From the NCBI GenBank assembly GCA_902786515.1, contig CADADA010000008.1, forward strand, positions 1 to 64,000: 64,000 nt of DNA, read 5' to 3'. The DNA comes from an uncultured Lachnospiraceae bacterium (GTDB taxonomy: Bacteria > Bacillota > Clostridia > Lachnospirales > Lachnospiraceae). A program made the position numbers and the translations under genes. The notes below the pieces were generated by a model that did not search any database, was not told the origin of the DNA, and saw only the letters and a list, made by a program, of their open reading frames with translations. Below are positions 19,436 through 29,674 of this stretch, in pieces (the first letter of the stretch is position 1; the number at the start of each line of letters is the position of its first letter).

Positions 19436-20332
19436 TTATCCCAGTATCTTTACTTCCGGGTCTAATCTTATGTTATATTTTTCAAACACTTTATCAGATA
19501 CATACTCCATCAGTTCTAATATGTCTGTTGCCGATGCATTATCCTTATTCACGATAAATCCGCAATGCTTTTCCGACACCTGTGCTCCGCCAATCATTTT
19601 TCCTTTAAGACCTGCATCCATTATCAGTTTGCCTGCATAATATCCCTCCGGCCGTTTAAAAGTACTTCCGGCACTCGGGTATTCTAACGGCTGTTTGTCT
19701 TTTCTTCTGCCGGCAAAATCGTCCATTTTAGCTTTTATCTCTTCTTTGTCTCCAAGATTTAACTTCATCACTGCCTCAAGCACAATGTATTGTTTTTCCA
19801 TTACTATACTATGCCTGTATCCTAATTTCAATTCACTATTATTTAAATTTAAAATATTTCCATTTTCATCGATTACTTTTACGCTCTCTAATACCTGTGA
19901 CATTTCGCCGCCATACGCGCCCGCATTCATAGTAACAGCCCCACCTAATGAGCCGGGAATTCCTGATGCAAATTCAAGTCCGGTAAGTCCTTCTTTGTAT
20001 GCTATTGATGCAATCTTTGATAATTTTGTCCCCGCAAGAGCCCTGATTTTATTACCCGATACTTCGCATTTATCAAATTTTGAACCTATGTATATGACTG
20101 CACCATCATATCCTGTATCTTTTACCAAAAGATTACTTCCATTTCCAACTATGTAATACTTTGCGTCAACTTTTTTCAGATAATTTATTAAGCCGATTAT
20201 ATTATTTTCATCCGGTATCAGAAAGTATTTCGCACATCCACCTGCCCTAAAGGTGGTATGTCTGCTCATATCTTCATTCTCAAAAACATTTTCCGGTCCA
20301 ATTATTTTTTTGATTTCTTCTATATTTATCAT
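19436..20332 (-). CDS. murB: UDP-N-acetylenolpyruvoylglucosamine reductase
   Basis: MurB reduces UDP-GlcNAc-enolpyruvate to UDP-MurNAc with NADPH and FAD in peptidoglycan synthesis. The 298 residues match type II MurB: FAD-binding region with HTTFRAGG, YIVGNGSNLLV and GIPGSLGGAVTMNAGAYGGEM, then the active-site PSAGSTFKRP with the catalytic Ser, and C-terminal HCGFIVN. There is no recognisable ribosome binding site; TATAGT ends six bases before the ATG, so a leaderless start is possible. It opens murB-rapZ-whiA-Crh after the glcK terminator. Confidence 0.95.
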   Translation of the reverse strand: MINIEEIKKIIGPENVFENEDMSRHTTFRAGGCAKYFLIPDENNIIGLINYLKKVDAKYYIVGNGSNLLVKDTGYDGAVIYIGSKFDKCEVSGNKIRALAGTKLSKIASIAYKEGLTGLEFASGIPGSLGGAVTMNAGAYGGEMSQVLESVKVIDENGNILNLNNSELKLGYRHSIVMEKQYIVLEAVMKLNLGDKEEIKAKMDDFAGRRKDKQPLEYPSAGSTFKRPEGYYAGKLIMDAGLKGKMIGGAQVSEKHCGFIVNKDNASATDILELMEYVSDKVFEKYNIRLDPEVKILG

Positions 20333-20350
20333 ACCATAACTATACCGCTC

Positions 20351-20380
20351 AAAAGCGCTGCCTTATGGCAACGCTTTTTT
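20351..20380 (-). terminator. Terminator of ftsH-uvrC-hprK-glcK
   Basis: Stem AAAAGCGtTGCC/GGCAgCGCTTTT with an ATAA loop lies 26 bp past the glcK stop and is followed by TTTTGAG on the minus strand. The arm ends about 18 bp before the murB ATG. Confidence 0.75.
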
Positions 20381-20405
20381 CTACAGTATTCTACCTTTCA
20401 AATAT

Positions 20406-21350
20406 TTAACACAATATTAATGCTGCTGCACCATACATACCCGCGTCATTTCCTAATGTTGCCAATGCAAATTTTGCATTTCTGCATGCCTTAAATGCCT
20501 TTTCCATATATTTTTCTTCTATCTTATCAAGAAGGAATTTACCTGCTTTACTTACCCCTCCTCCTATAACAATTACCTGCGGATTTGTTACTGCAGCTAT
20601 ATGCGCTGCAGCAATTCCAAGGTACTCTGCAAGCTTATCAACTACTATCATCGCTGCTTTATCGCCTTCTTTTGCCGCATCAAATATATCTTTGCAGGTG
20701 AAATCACTGTTATCTCTTAACGGTGTCGGAATATCGGTGTTTGCAAGGAGTTTTTTTGCTTCTCTTACGATTCCCGTAGCAGAACCTACAGTCTCAAGAC
20801 ATCCTTTTTTTCCACATCCGCATACCTCAGCATCTTCATCATACACAACAGGCATATGTCCGATTTCTCCTGCTGCACCGTTTGAACCCGTGATAATCTT
20901 ATCACCTATAATAACTCCTCCACCTACTCCTGTACCGAGTGTGATTAGAATCAGGTCTTCAAAGCCGATTCCGCCTCCCTGCCAGTTTTCTCCAAGTGCC
21001 GCTACATTTGCATCATTTCCTGCTTTTACTTTAACGCCACCAAGCATCTGCGAGAATTTTTCTTCAACATTGAACACGCCCCATCCAAGGTTTACGCAGT
21101 TCAATACGGTTCCGTCTTTTGTAATAGGTCCCGGTATTCCGATTCCTACTCCAAGCAAATCTTCTCTGCTAATCTTTTTCTCAACAAGCTTTTTATCTAT
21201 CTCATTACAGATATCTTCAAGAATGTGACTTCCTTCATCTTCTTTTCTTGTAGGAATCTCCCAGCTGTCCACAAGCTTTGCTTCTGTCGTGAATATTCCC
21301 ATCTTAACTGTCGTTCCGCCAACGTCTATCCCAAAACATATTTTTTCCAT
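20406..21350 (-). CDS. glcK: ROK-family glucokinase
   Basis: Phosphorylates glucose with ATP to glucose 6-phosphate. The 314 residues show the ROK layout: ATP loop GIDVGGTTVKMGIF at 7-20, sugar-binding NDANVAALGE near 112-121, ITLGTGVGGGVI, the ROK zinc motif EIGHMPV with CGCGKKGCLET, and the C-terminal adenosine segment VIGGGVSKAG. It has no HTH, so it is a kinase, not a repressor. It lies 31 bp after hprK, consistent with PTS-independent sugar use. Confidence 0.93.
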   Translation of the reverse strand: MEKICFGIDVGGTTVKMGIFTTEAKLVDSWEIPTRKEDEGSHILEDICNEIDKKLVEKKISREDLLGVGIGIPGPITKDGTVLNCVNLGWGVFNVEEKFSQMLGGVKVKAGNDANVAALGENWQGGGIGFEDLILITLGTGVGGGVIIGDKIITGSNGAAGEIGHMPVVYDEDAEVCGCGKKGCLETVGSATGIVREAKKLLANTDIPTPLRDNSDFTCKDIFDAAKEGDKAAMIVVDKLAEYLGIAAAHIAAVTNPQVIVIGGGVSKAGKFLLDKIEEKYMEKAFKACRNAKFALATLGNDAGMYGAAALILC

Positions 21351-21381
21351 CTCTTATCCTCCATGTAGTAATGTATATTAC

Positions 21382-22314
21382 TTAATTATCTTTTTTGCTT
21401 CCGAGGTTTGCCTGCACACGGTTATATAATTCGAGTGCTGCATTATACCCCATCTTTTTCTGTCTGTGATTAACTGCTGCTGATTCTACTATAACTGCAA
21501 GATTTCGTCCCGGTCTGATTGGAATCGAATTACATACAACTTTATTTCCCAAAAATTCTATATACTGTTCTTCCAGTCCCAGTCGGTCATACTCTTTCTC
21601 GCGGTTCCATTCTTCAAGTTTTATCACCATGTCAATGTTTCCGGTCTCTTTTACACTTTGCACACCGAATAATGTCTTCACATCGACTATTCCGATACCT
21701 CTCAGTTCAATAAAATGTCTTGTGATATCAGGTGCAGTTCCCACAAGTGACACGTCACTTACTTTTCTAATCTCCACCACATCATCGCTCACAAGTCTGT
21801 GTCCGCGCTTAATCAGCTCCAATGCGGCTTCACTCTTTCCAATACCGCTTTCACCCATAATAAGAACACCTTCACCATACACGTCAACCAGTACGCCATG
21901 TATGGAAATGCACGGTGCAAGTTCCACATTCAGCCATCTTATAATCTCAGCCATAAATGCCGATGTGGTGTTTGAAGTATTGAGAATAGGCACTCCGTAT
22001 TCATTTGCCATCTCCAAAAGTTCTTCTCCCGGTTTCAAATCCCTGCAAAAAATCAGACATGGTATCTTCGCAAGCAGAATCTCTTTGTATACTTCTTTTC
22101 TCTTCTCGATATCCAACTGCTCCAGATATGTATATTCAACAAATCCTATTACCTGAACTCTGTCATTGGGAAAATGTTCGTAAAATCCCGTAAGCTGCAG
22201 GGCAGGTCTGTTGATATCTGTCTGGGTAACTCTTATTGAATCCGTATCTATATCAGGTGTAAGGTTATTCAGACACATTTTCTCTATAATCTTACTTAAA
22301 CTAACTGATTGCAT
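21382..22314 (-). CDS. hprK: HPr kinase/phosphorylase
   Basis: HprK phosphorylates and dephosphorylates Ser46 of HPr and Crh according to ATP, fructose bisphosphate and phosphate levels, the main sensor of carbon catabolite control in Firmicutes. From ATG 22314 (behind GGAAGG) the protein has 310 residues. The N-terminal domain (1-130) is followed by the kinase domain with His139, Walker A GESGIGKS at 154-161, the HRLVSDDVVEI segment with the catalytic Asp pair, and the HprK signature LRGIGIVDVKTLFGV. An upstream ATG at 22347 has no binding site. Its likely substrate is encoded 4 kb downstream. Confidence 0.95.
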   Translation of the reverse strand: MQSVSLSKIIEKMCLNNLTPDIDTDSIRVTQTDINRPALQLTGFYEHFPNDRVQVIGFVEYTYLEQLDIEKRKEVYKEILLAKIPCLIFCRDLKPGEELLEMANEYGVPILNTSNTTSAFMAEIIRWLNVELAPCISIHGVLVDVYGEGVLIMGESGIGKSEAALELIKRGHRLVSDDVVEIRKVSDVSLVGTAPDITRHFIELRGIGIVDVKTLFGVQSVKETGNIDMVIKLEEWNREKEYDRLGLEEQYIEFLGNKVVCNSIPIRPGRNLAVIVESAAVNHRQKKMGYNAALELYNRVQANLGSKKDN

Positions 22315-22375
22315 TCTTATTATTCCTTCCTTTCTTGTTTTTATCACAGTTACAACATGGTATTATTTTATCACA

Positions 22376-24229
22376 TTAATGGAAAAAATCATAGACTTTT
22401 TGTGCCGCAGAACGGTTCATTGAAGGAACATTTTTCAGCTCTTCCACTTCTGCATTTTTGATTCCATCTATCGACTTATAGTATTTCATTAATGCTTTTT
22501 TTCTGGACGGACCGATTTCTTCTATATCGTCCAGAACTGAGTGTATCTGTGCCTTTCCTCTGAGGCTCTTATGATATTCTATCGCAAATCTGTGCGTTTC
22601 ATCCTGAATTCTTGTTATCAGCCGGAATTCTTCAGAATGTGTGTCTATTGGTATCTCCTGATTGTCGAAATACAGTCCCCTTGTCCGGTGGTGATCATCT
22701 TTTACCATACCGCACACTGCAATGTTTAAGTTGTATTTTTCAAGCACTTTTAATGCGATGTTTACCTGTCCTTTACCTCCATCCATCATTATCAAATCCG
22801 GAAATCTGGTAAATTTTCCTTCGTCTATCTTTTTTTCTTCCAATGCAGCTATCTCTTTGAGTCCATGCTCAAATCTTCTTGTCAGTACTTCTTCCATGCT
22901 GGCGTAATCATCAGGCCCCTTTACTGATTTTATTTTGAATTTCCTGTAATCATTCCTTTTTGGTTTTCCATTTTCATATACTACCATTGAACCTACTGAT
23001 TCAAATCCGTTTGTATTTGAGATATCGTATGATTCCACTCTAACGATTTTTTCCATGCCAAGCAGACTGCTGATACGGGCCATTGCACCTGTCGTACGTA
23101 TTTCTTCACGTTTTATCTTCTCTCTGTCCTGAGTAAGTACCATTGTCGCATTTTTGATTGCCAGCTCTACCAGTTTTTCTTTTTCTCCTTTTTTAGGCAC
23201 CTTTATTTCTACTTTATTTCCTTTTTTGACGGTCAGCCACTGTTCTAATAGTTGTAAGTCGTCTATCTCACATTGAACCAGTAATTCTTTCGGGATATAC
23301 GGCGTGCCTGCATAGTATTGTTTGATGAAACTCGAAAGTAGTTCTCCACCGCTGTGCTGCATGGCTGTAGTCAGATGGAAATGTTCTCTTCCAAGTAATT
23401 TTCCCTGTCTTATGAAAAATACCTGCACAACCGCATCCGGTCCGTCAGCCGAATATGCAAGTACGTCTCTGTCCATCAGTTCACTGCTTGTAATCTTCTG
23501 TTTCTGGGCTATGTTTTTGACGCTTTGCAACAGGTCTCTGTACCCGGCCGCTTCTTCATACTCCATTTTTTCTGATGCATCGTACATTTTTGTCTCTAAC
23601 ATTTTTATAACTTCATCATAATTGCCATTCAGAAAATCCTGTACTTTTTTAAATCTTTCTCTGTATTCTTCCTGCGATACATAACCCATGCACGGAGCAT
23701 CGCATTGATGTATGTGATAGTTCAGACACGGTCTTCCTTTTCCGATGTCTCCCGGCAGTGATTTTCTGCATGTCCGTACTTTATAGATTTTTGATAATAA
23801 TTCTATTGTATCCTTTACCGCGCCCGCACTTGTATACGGTCCGTAGTACTTTGAGTTGTCTTTCTTCATTTTTCTTGCAAACATTACTCTTGGATAAGGT
23901 TCATTTACTGTAAGTCTTATGAATGGATATGCCTTATCATCTTTGAGCATCGTATTGTACTTTGGCCGGTGTTCTTTTATAAGGTTACATTCGAGTATCA
24001 ATGCTTCCATTTCTGAATCTGTAACAATGTACTCAAACCTCTTGATTCTTGATACCATCTGTTCTATTTTGGGCGAACGAACACGGCTTTCCTGAAAATA
24101 CTGTCTGACTCTGTTTTTTAAGCTGATTGCTTTTCCTATGTAAATTATCTCATCTTTTTCATCATGCATAATATAAACTCCCGGTTGTCCCGGGAGTTTT
24201 TTCAGTTCTTCTCTGATATCGAAATACAT
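22376..24229 (-). CDS. uvrC: Excinuclease ABC subunit C
   Basis: UvrC makes both incisions around a UvrB-bound lesion in nucleotide excision repair. The 617 residues contain the N-terminal GIY-YIG nuclease ([18 protein letters not shown], about 17-34), a Cys-rich region ([16 protein letters not shown]), the UVR segment near 205-240, the RNase H-like C-terminal nuclease ([33 protein letters not shown]) and tandem helix-hairpin-helix motifs at the end ([16 protein letters not shown]). The start overlaps the ftsH end by 28 bp. Confidence 0.96.
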   Translation of the reverse strand: MYFDIREELKKLPGQPGVYIMHDEKDEIIYIGKAISLKNRVRQYFQESRVRSPKIEQMVSRIKRFEYIVTDSEMEALILECNLIKEHRPKYNTMLKDDKAYPFIRLTVNEPYPRVMFARKMKKDNSKYYGPYTSAGAVKDTIELLSKIYKVRTCRKSLPGDIGKGRPCLNYHIHQCDAPCMGYVSQEEYRERFKKVQDFLNGNYDEVIKMLETKMYDASEKMEYEEAAGYRDLLQSVKNIAQKQKITSSELMDRDVLAYSADGPDAVVQVFFIRQGKLLGREHFHLTTAMQHSGGELLSSFIKQYYAGTPYIPKELLVQCEIDDLQLLEQWLTVKKGNKVEIKVPKKGEKEKLVELAIKNATMVLTQDREKIKREEIRTTGAMARISSLLGMEKIVRVESYDISNTNGFESVGSMVVYENGKPKRNDYRKFKIKSVKGPDDYASMEEVLTRRFEHGLKEIAALEEKKIDEGKFTRFPDLIMMDGGKGQVNIALKVLEKYNLNIAVCGMVKDDHHRTRGLYFDNQEIPIDTHSEEFRLITRIQDETHRFAIEYHKSLRGKAQIHSVLDDIEEIGPSRKKALMKYYKSIDGIKNAEVEELKNVPSMNRSAAQKVYDFFH

Positions 24230-26115
24230 TCTTTTTCCTCTTCGTTTTCTTCTTCTATTCCATTTACGGAATTGAAAATCCTCATAAATTCTTTTCCTGT
24301 AATTGTCTCTTTTTCGTATAAAAATTCGGCAATTGCATCCAATGCTTTCCTGTTATCACTAAGAAGTTTCTTTGCTCTTTCGTAGCAGTCTTTCAGAAGA
24401 TTTTTTACTTCCTCATCTACTTCGGCTGCCGTGGCATCACTGCAATTTAATGTAGCCCGTCCGTCTAAGTATCTGTTCTCCACCACCTCTAGTGACATAA
24501 GACCAAACTTTTCTGACATTCCGTATTGTGTAATCATGGCTCTTGCAAGTTCTGTGGCTTTTTCCATATCGTTTGAGGCTCCGGTAGTCACTGATGAAAA
24601 TACAATTTCTTCTGATGCCCGTCCTCCTAAAAGTGTAACGATTCTCGCCATCATTTCTTCCTTTGACATAAGGAATTTTTCTTCTTCCGGAACCTGCATC
24701 ACGTATCCCAGAGCTCCCATCGTTCTCGGTACTATCGTTATCTTTTGTACCGGTTCTGCCTGCTTTTCGAGCGCTGTAATCAATGCGTGCCCCACCTCGT
24801 GATATGCAACTGTCTTTTTCTCTTTCGGACTTAATATTCTGTCTTTTTTCTCTTTTCCTGCGATAACTACTTCTACCGACTCGAGCAGGTCTTTTTGTGA
24901 TATCGCTTTTCTTCCTGCTTTTACTGCGGTAATCGCTGCCTCATTTATCATATTTGCCAAATCAGAACCTACTGCTCCTGATGTCGATAGTGCTATCTCT
25001 TCAAGGTCAACTGTCTCGTCCATCGATACTCCTTTTGAGTGTACTTTGAGCACATCGATTCTTCCTTTTAAATCCGGCTTATCGACTATGATTCTTCTGT
25101 CAAATCGTCCCGGTCTTAGTAATGCCTTATCAAGCACATTTGGTCTGTTAGTGGCCGCAAGTATGAATAATCCCTTTGAGGTGTCAAATCCATCCATCTC
25201 TGAGAGTAACTGATTCAATGTCTGTTCACGTTCAGAATCTACTCCTCCACGTCCATTGTCTCTGCTCTTTCCTATGGCATCTATCTCATCTATGAAGATG
25301 ATACATGGTGCAGACTGCTGTGCCTGTCTGAACAGGTCTCTTACTCTTGATGCTCCAACTCCTACATACATTTCTACAAAGTCTGAACCTGCAAGTGAGA
25401 AGAACGGTACGTTTGCTTCTCCCGCTACTGCCTTCGCGAGTAATGTCTTTCCCGTACCCGGCGGTCCTACCAGTAACGCACCCTTTGGAAGCTTAGCACC
25501 TATCTTGGAATATTTTCCCGGAGAATGTAAAAAGTCCACAATCTCCACAAGGGATTCTTTCGCTTCTTCCTGACCTGCCACGTCCTGAAATGTAACTCCG
25601 GTTTCTTTTTCCACATATACTTTTGCGTTTGAGCGTCCCACGCCCATGATTCCGCCTCCGCCGCCGGACATTTTTCTGAATATCATCATCCCAAAGATAT
25701 AGATAATAGCAAACGGAAGAAGATACTCTAACAGAATAATTGCAATATTTGAACTTGAATTTTCAAGTTTTCCCTTGAAGCTGATATCATCTGATTTTTT
25801 CAATTCATCTATTATGTCAGGGTCATTTAATTCTGTTGTCCAGTATGTGTATTTAATGTATGACTTTTCAGCCTCCTTCGGTACTATCGTAATCTTCCCT
25901 GACGATGTAAATTCCACTGAATCAATTTCATCATTTTTTATCATATCCAGAAATTCGTTGTACGTTATCTCCTTTGTCGTGGCACTGCTCATCACTGTCG
26001 ACATAATCGCACTTCCAAACAGCGTAATCAAAGCCGCTATTACCAATATAATAACTGTCTGCTTTGTCTTCGGAGATTTCTGTGACGAATCATTTTTCTT
26101 ATCATTATCTTCCAT
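24202..26115 (-). CDS. ftsH: ATP-dependent zinc metalloprotease FtsH
   Basis: A membrane-anchored hexameric AAA protease that removes damaged and regulatory proteins. The 637 residues include two transmembrane helices (about 20-42 and 124-146) flanking an extracytoplasmic domain, the AAA module with Walker A GPPGTGKT at 217-224, Walker [10 protein letters not shown] near 272-280, the second-region-of-homology arginines (RPGRFDRR) and the zinc site HEVGH at 439-443. Only a weak binding site precedes the ATG. It heads ftsH-uvrC-hprK-glcK from the promoter at 26149-26177. Confidence 0.96.
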   Translation of the reverse strand: MEDNDKKNDSSQKSPKTKQTVIILVIAALITLFGSAIMSTVMSSATTKEITYNEFLDMIKNDEIDSVEFTSSGKITIVPKEAEKSYIKYTYWTTELNDPDIIDELKKSDDISFKGKLENSSSNIAIILLEYLLPFAIIYIFGMMIFRKMSGGGGGIMGVGRSNAKVYVEKETGVTFQDVAGQEEAKESLVEIVDFLHSPGKYSKIGAKLPKGALLVGPPGTGKTLLAKAVAGEANVPFFSLAGSDFVEMYVGVGASRVRDLFRQAQQSAPCIIFIDEIDAIGKSRDNGRGGVDSEREQTLNQLLSEMDGFDTSKGLFILAATNRPNVLDKALLRPGRFDRRIIVDKPDLKGRIDVLKVHSKGVSMDETVDLEEIALSTSGAVGSDLANMINEAAITAVKAGRKAISQKDLLESVEVVIAGKEKKDRILSPKEKKTVAYHEVGHALITALEKQAEPVQKITIVPRTMGALGYVMQVPEEEKFLMSKEEMMARIVTLLGGRASEEIVFSSVTTGASNDMEKATELARAMITQYGMSEKFGLMSLEVVENRYLDGRATLNCSDATAAEVDEEVKNLLKDCYERAKKLLSDNRKALDAIAEFLYEKETITGKEFMRIFNSVNGIEEENEEEKECISISEKN

Positions 26116-26148
26116 TCATCATAACCATGCCTTTCATAATAATAAACA

Positions 26149-26177
26149 ATTATATGATTAGTTTAACCATAAATCAA
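26149..26177 (-). promoter_or_regulatory. Promoter of ftsH operon
   Basis: TTGATT, 17 bases, TATAAT on the minus strand, 34 bp ahead of the ftsH start codon. Confidence 0.78.
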
Positions 26178-26277
26178 TATTCTTATTGAGAAATTAACAA
26201 ACTTATCACATTTTTTGTTATTATTTGCTTCGATGTTTTGTCGGCGGCCGGCGCTTTGGGAGGTTTTGGGAGTTTTT

Positions 26278-26447
26278 TTGTGGCGACAAATCTTGCTTTC
26301 TATGTTTTCTCACCTATTTTCTCTTTTTTGCGTTTTTAGGTGAGTTTTTTCTTGTGACAACACGTCTTGCTTCTCTTGTTTTCTCACCTATTTTCTCTTT
26401 TTTGCATTTTTAGGTGAGTTTTATCTTGTGACACCATATCTTACTTT
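26278..26447. repeat. 74-bp tandem repeat, two full copies and a partial third
   Basis: Units begin at 26278, 26352 and 26426 with TTGTG(G/A)C. Each full unit holds an inverted repeat CTCACCTA...TAGGTGAG around a T-rich loop, followed on the plus strand by a T-run, so each resembles a plus-strand terminator although no plus-strand gene lies upstream. The two full copies differ at several positions. They sit in the 581-bp gap 26116-26696, whose other contents are the ftsH promoter, the terminator at 26633, and AT-rich DNA in which I see no gene. Confidence 0.75.
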
Positions 26448-26632
26448 TTTATCCTGTGTCTGCCATGACAGACATTCTTCCCACGCTCTACTTTTCCACA
26501 GTTTTTTCATTTCTCCACCTCTATCAAAAGACACATCGGTTTGAGTTCCATTTCTTCCATTCCGCTTTCTAAAAATTACTATTCACCGCTGATTACAGAA
26601 ATGCAAAAGAATTGTATTTCCGTAATTTAACA

Positions 26633-26668
26633 ACCGCCCGAACCGATTTCATAATCAATCCGGGCGGC
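26633..26668 (-). terminator. Terminator of the Fn3/carbohydrate-binding protein gene
   Basis: CCGCCCGgATT/AATCGGttCGGGCGG hairpin, followed on the minus strand by TTGTTAAATT. It is GC-rich against an AT-rich background. Confidence 0.78.
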
Positions 26669-26696
26669 CGTCCTTCTTTATTGCCACATTTTTATG

Positions 26697-29609
26697 CTAT
26701 TTTACTTTTACTTTCACTATCTTACTGTAAGCTCCGCTGTTGCTTATTTTTTTACTGTAAGCACATACTCTCACATAGTAAGTTTTACCTGATTTTAATT
26801 TACTTATCTTTACGCTCTTTTTACCAGAAGCGACTTTTACTTTTTTACTATTTTTAGTAAATGTCTTGTTTGTTGCATATTGAACAATATATCCACTTCC
26901 TGATACTGCCTGCCATTTTACCGTAAGTGATTTTTTTGCAGATACAGCTTTCACACCGGTTACTTTTTTAGGCAATGTGGTCATTGTGACTGCTTTACTG
27001 AACGAACTCTTCTTTGTAGCATTATTAACTTTAGCATACGCTCTTACCTTATATGTATAAACAGTTCCAGCCGTTAATTTTTTGTTTGTGTAAGAAGTCT
27101 TTTTCGTAGTTGCTACCTTCTTGTATTTGCCATTTGCTTCTTTTCTGTAAATCTGATATCCGTCTGCGCCATCAAAAGCTGTCCATTTAAGTTGAATCGC
27201 ACTCTTTGAATTCTTTGCCTGACGAACTCCTGTCACTTTACCTGTCAATGCTGTTGCTTCCTGTGACTCTGTAGATTGTTCTTCTGTAACTGTTGTCTCT
27301 GTCTGCGCATCTGTTGTCGTCTCTATCTCTCCTGAAGTTGTTGTCTCTTCTATTGCTGCAGTTGTTGTCTCTTCTGATAATGTCGTCTCATCCTGTTTTG
27401 TTGTCTGTGACTGCGTTGTTGTCTCGCCCTGTTTTGTTGTCTGCGACTGTGTTGTTGTCTCGCCCTGTTTTGTTGTCTGTGACTGTGTTGTCGTCTCGCC
27501 CTGTTTTGTTGTCTGTGACTGCGTTGTTGTCTCGCCCTGTTTTGTTGTCTGTGACTGCGTTGTCGTCTCGCCCTGTTTTGTTGTCTGTGACTGTGTTGTT
27601 GTCTCGCCCTGCTTCGTTGTCTGTGACTGCGTTGTCGTCTCGCCCTGTTTTGTTGTCTGCGACTGCATTGTCGTCTCACTCTGCTTTGTTGTGGTCTGCT
27701 TCTCTGTCGTAGTCTGCGACTGCGTTGTCGTCTCACCCTGCTTTGTTGTGGTCTGCTTTTCTGTCGTAGTCTGGGACTGTGTTGTTGTCTCACCCTGTTT
27801 TGTTGTGGTCTGCTTTTCTGTCGTAGTCTGAGACTGCGTCGTCGTCTCCTCAGGTTCTGACGTCTTTACCGTATATGTAGCTGATGAATTAATATTTGCA
27901 TCGGAATAAATGTAATAATTAATATCCTTAGGCAGTACTGTTGTAAATACTACATTAGAACTGCTGTCTAATATACTAAATTGCTTTCCGGCACTATATG
28001 TAGTTCCTGATGAGCTTCCTCCACCGAAGCCGCCGAAACCGCCACCGCCAGGGCCGCCTGACCCACCGGATGAACTGCTTTTACTTGAAATGTATGACTG
28101 CTTTCCTGAAGAAGACGGTGTAGTAGCCATTGCTCCGGAACCTGCTCCAAAAATAGTTCCTCCATTGATGGTGACTGTTCCATCTGCATCTATCGGCTCA
28201 TTATCTCCGCCGGCTTTCTGTCCAAATACCACTATATTTCCACCGTTAAAATTAATTGTGTTATTAGAATCAATTCCGTCTCCATCTACATTAATATATA
28301 TATCGCCTCCATATATATCGATAGAATATGATGAATTATTCTCCTGCTGCTGCATGCCCGGACCACCTCCGCCCGGATTAAACTGATTATCATTACCAGA
28401 GCCGGAATCACTTCCATTAGAAGAACCGCCCGCAGCATTGATACCGTCATCAGATGCTGCTATATTAATGTCACCGCTGTATATGTAAACTGTTCCTGCT
28501 TCCAGTCCTTCATATGCTGACTCAATCGTAATCTCAGGACCGCTTGAAGAATTCTCAGTACCAACAATCAATGATGTGTCACCGTGCATACCATCATCAG
28601 ATGTTTTTATGTTAAATGTTCCGCCTGTCACCGTTACATACTGGTTTGAATGAAATGCATCATCAGCACTGTTCACAACAAATGTACCATCTGAAACCAC
28701 AATACTATTCGTTCCTTTAAATGCCTTGCAGCTCGCAGAAGTACTTGTAAGTTTTGTAGTATAACCTCCATTAGTAGTTACATTAAATGTTCCGCCTGAT
28801 ATCGTAAGCTCATTGTCTGCCTGAACACCATCCTCAGTCGCATTAATTGTAATGTCACCACCTGTTATCGCAACATCACCTAAAGATGCTGTGTCACCTT
28901 CATCCGGTGATGCTTTTATTCCATCTCCACCAGCCGTAAGATTTAATGTTCCTCCCGTAACTACTACTTTGCTGTCTGATGCAATCGCATTATTGACTGC
29001 GTCTACTGTAAGATTCTCTTCTGAAATGGTTATAACAGCCTCGCTTGCACCCTTGATTCCATTCTTTGCATTTGCATCAATGTCAAGAGCACCTGTTCCC
29101 GATAAAGTAAGCACCGAACCGGACTTTGCTTTGATAACGGCATCATCCGCTTCCACCTCCTCTGTTCCTGTAGTTGTATCGGCTGCTACTGACAGATTCG
29201 CCTGAGTATCAGCGAGGTGGTTTAACGTACCCTCATTCGCAATGATTTCTACCTCTGTGGATTTATTACATGAAATAGGTGCCGAAATTCCTGTTGAAGT
29301 CAAATCAAGACCGTCCAGAACAATAGTTACCCCCGTCGTTCCTTTCTTCACAGTAACCGTTCCATTTGAACAACTTCCTTTTAATACATAAGTACCTGAC
29401 CCTGTAATCTTCACATCAGTGCCGGTTATCTCAATGCTGCTATATAATCCTTCGGATGAAACACTCTCATTAGTAAAATTTACCAGAGTAGCATTTGATG
29501 TAGTATAGGACTGAGCCGCATTTACAAATGTACTCTGTCCTAAAACTTCACCCAAAATCATGGTCGCTGTTAAAACAGAAGATGCAAAATTTTTAATCTT
29601 TCTCTTCAT
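26697..29609 (-). CDS. Secreted carbohydrate-binding-like protein with Thr/Gln repeats and two Fn3 domains
   Basis: 970 residues from ATG 29609, which follows GGAGGT; longer in-frame starts lack a site and would bury the signal peptide. Residues 1-32 form a signal peptide (basic start, hydrophobic core, VNAAQ). Residues about 35-560 are repeated beta-helix-like units (VVVTGGTLNLTAGGDGI, DVAITGGDITINATEDGV) typical of the Cthe_2159/DUF4353 polysaccharide-binding family, with Gly/Ser-rich inserts near 410-430 and 525-545. Residues about 586-742 are Thr/Gln repeats, and two fibronectin type III domains follow (about 780-970). No LPXTG anchor is visible. Binding of plant or wall polysaccharide at the cell surface is inferred. 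Confidence 0.88.
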   Translation of the reverse strand: MKRKIKNFASSVLTATMILGEVLGQSTFVNAAQSYTTSNATLVNFTNESVSSEGLYSSIEITGTDVKITGSGTYVLKGSCSNGTVTVKKGTTGVTIVLDGLDLTSTGISAPISCNKSTEVEIIANEGTLNHLADTQANLSVAADTTTGTEEVEADDAVIKAKSGSVLTLSGTGALDIDANAKNGIKGASEAVITISEENLTVDAVNNAIASDSKVVVTGGTLNLTAGGDGIKASPDEGDTASLGDVAITGGDITINATEDGVQADNELTISGGTFNVTTNGGYTTKLTSTSASCKAFKGTNSIVVSDGTFVVNSADDAFHSNQYVTVTGGTFNIKTSDDGMHGDTSLIVGTENSSSGPEITIESAYEGLEAGTVYIYSGDINIAASDDGINAAGGSSNGSDSGSGNDNQFNPGGGGPGMQQQENNSSYSIDIYGGDIYINVDGDGIDSNNTINFNGGNIVVFGQKAGGDNEPIDADGTVTINGGTIFGAGSGAMATTPSSSGKQSYISSKSSSSGGSGGPGGGGFGGFGGGSSSGTTYSAGKQFSILDSSSNVVFTTVLPKDINYYIYSDANINSSATYTVKTSEPEETTTQSQTTTEKQTTTKQGETTTQSQTTTEKQTTTKQGETTTQSQTTTEKQTTTKQSETTMQSQTTKQGETTTQSQTTKQGETTTQSQTTKQGETTTQSQTTKQGETTTQSQTTKQGETTTQSQTTKQGETTTQSQTTKQGETTTQSQTTKQDETTLSEETTTAAIEETTTSGEIETTTDAQTETTVTEEQSTESQEATALTGKVTGVRQAKNSKSAIQLKWTAFDGADGYQIYRKEANGKYKKVATTKKTSYTNKKLTAGTVYTYKVRAYAKVNNATKKSSFSKAVTMTTLPKKVTGVKAVSAKKSLTVKWQAVSGSGYIVQYATNKTFTKNSKKVKVASGKKSVKISKLKSGKTYYVRVCAYSKKISNSGAYSKIVKVKVK
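27385..27855 (-). repeat. In-frame coding repeats: eight 36-bp units and three 57-bp units
   Basis: Unit boundaries (GTCTC on the plus strand) fall at 27385, 27421, 27457, 27493, 27529, 27565, 27601, 27637 and 27673 (36-bp steps) and then 27730, 27787 and 27844 (57-bp steps). The short unit encodes ETTTQSQTTKQG; the long one adds TTTEKQT. All are multiples of three, so gain or loss of copies keeps the frame. The units are contiguous with no spacers. Confidence 0.95.
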
Positions 29610-29645
29610 ATATCCTACCTCCATTTTTACTTTAGGGATGTCTTC

Positions 29646-29674
29646 ATTATATCTTCTTACATTATTTTCCACAA
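29646..29674 (-). promoter_or_regulatory. Promoter of the Fn3/carbohydrate-binding protein gene
   Basis: TTGTGG, 17 bases, TATAAT on the minus strand, 36 bp before the start codon. It also argues against the longer reading frame starting at 29726, which lies upstream of the promoter. Confidence 0.72.

Noticed and set aside
26225-26413. 62-residue Phe/Leu-rich plus-strand frame
   Set aside because: It is the translation of the T-rich 74-bp tandem repeat, with no binding site or family similarity.
27293-27793. Long open frames on both strands over the Thr/Gln repeat (Leu/Ser-rich and Arg/Gln-rich products)
   Set aside because: They are shadow frames created by the 36/57-bp repeats, which keep all frames open; they have no start signals of their own.
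27385-27855. 36-bp periodic repeats resembling a CRISPR array
   Set aside because: Units are contiguous without unique spacers, lie in frame in a long coding sequence, and encode a Thr/Gln stalk; no cas genes are nearby.
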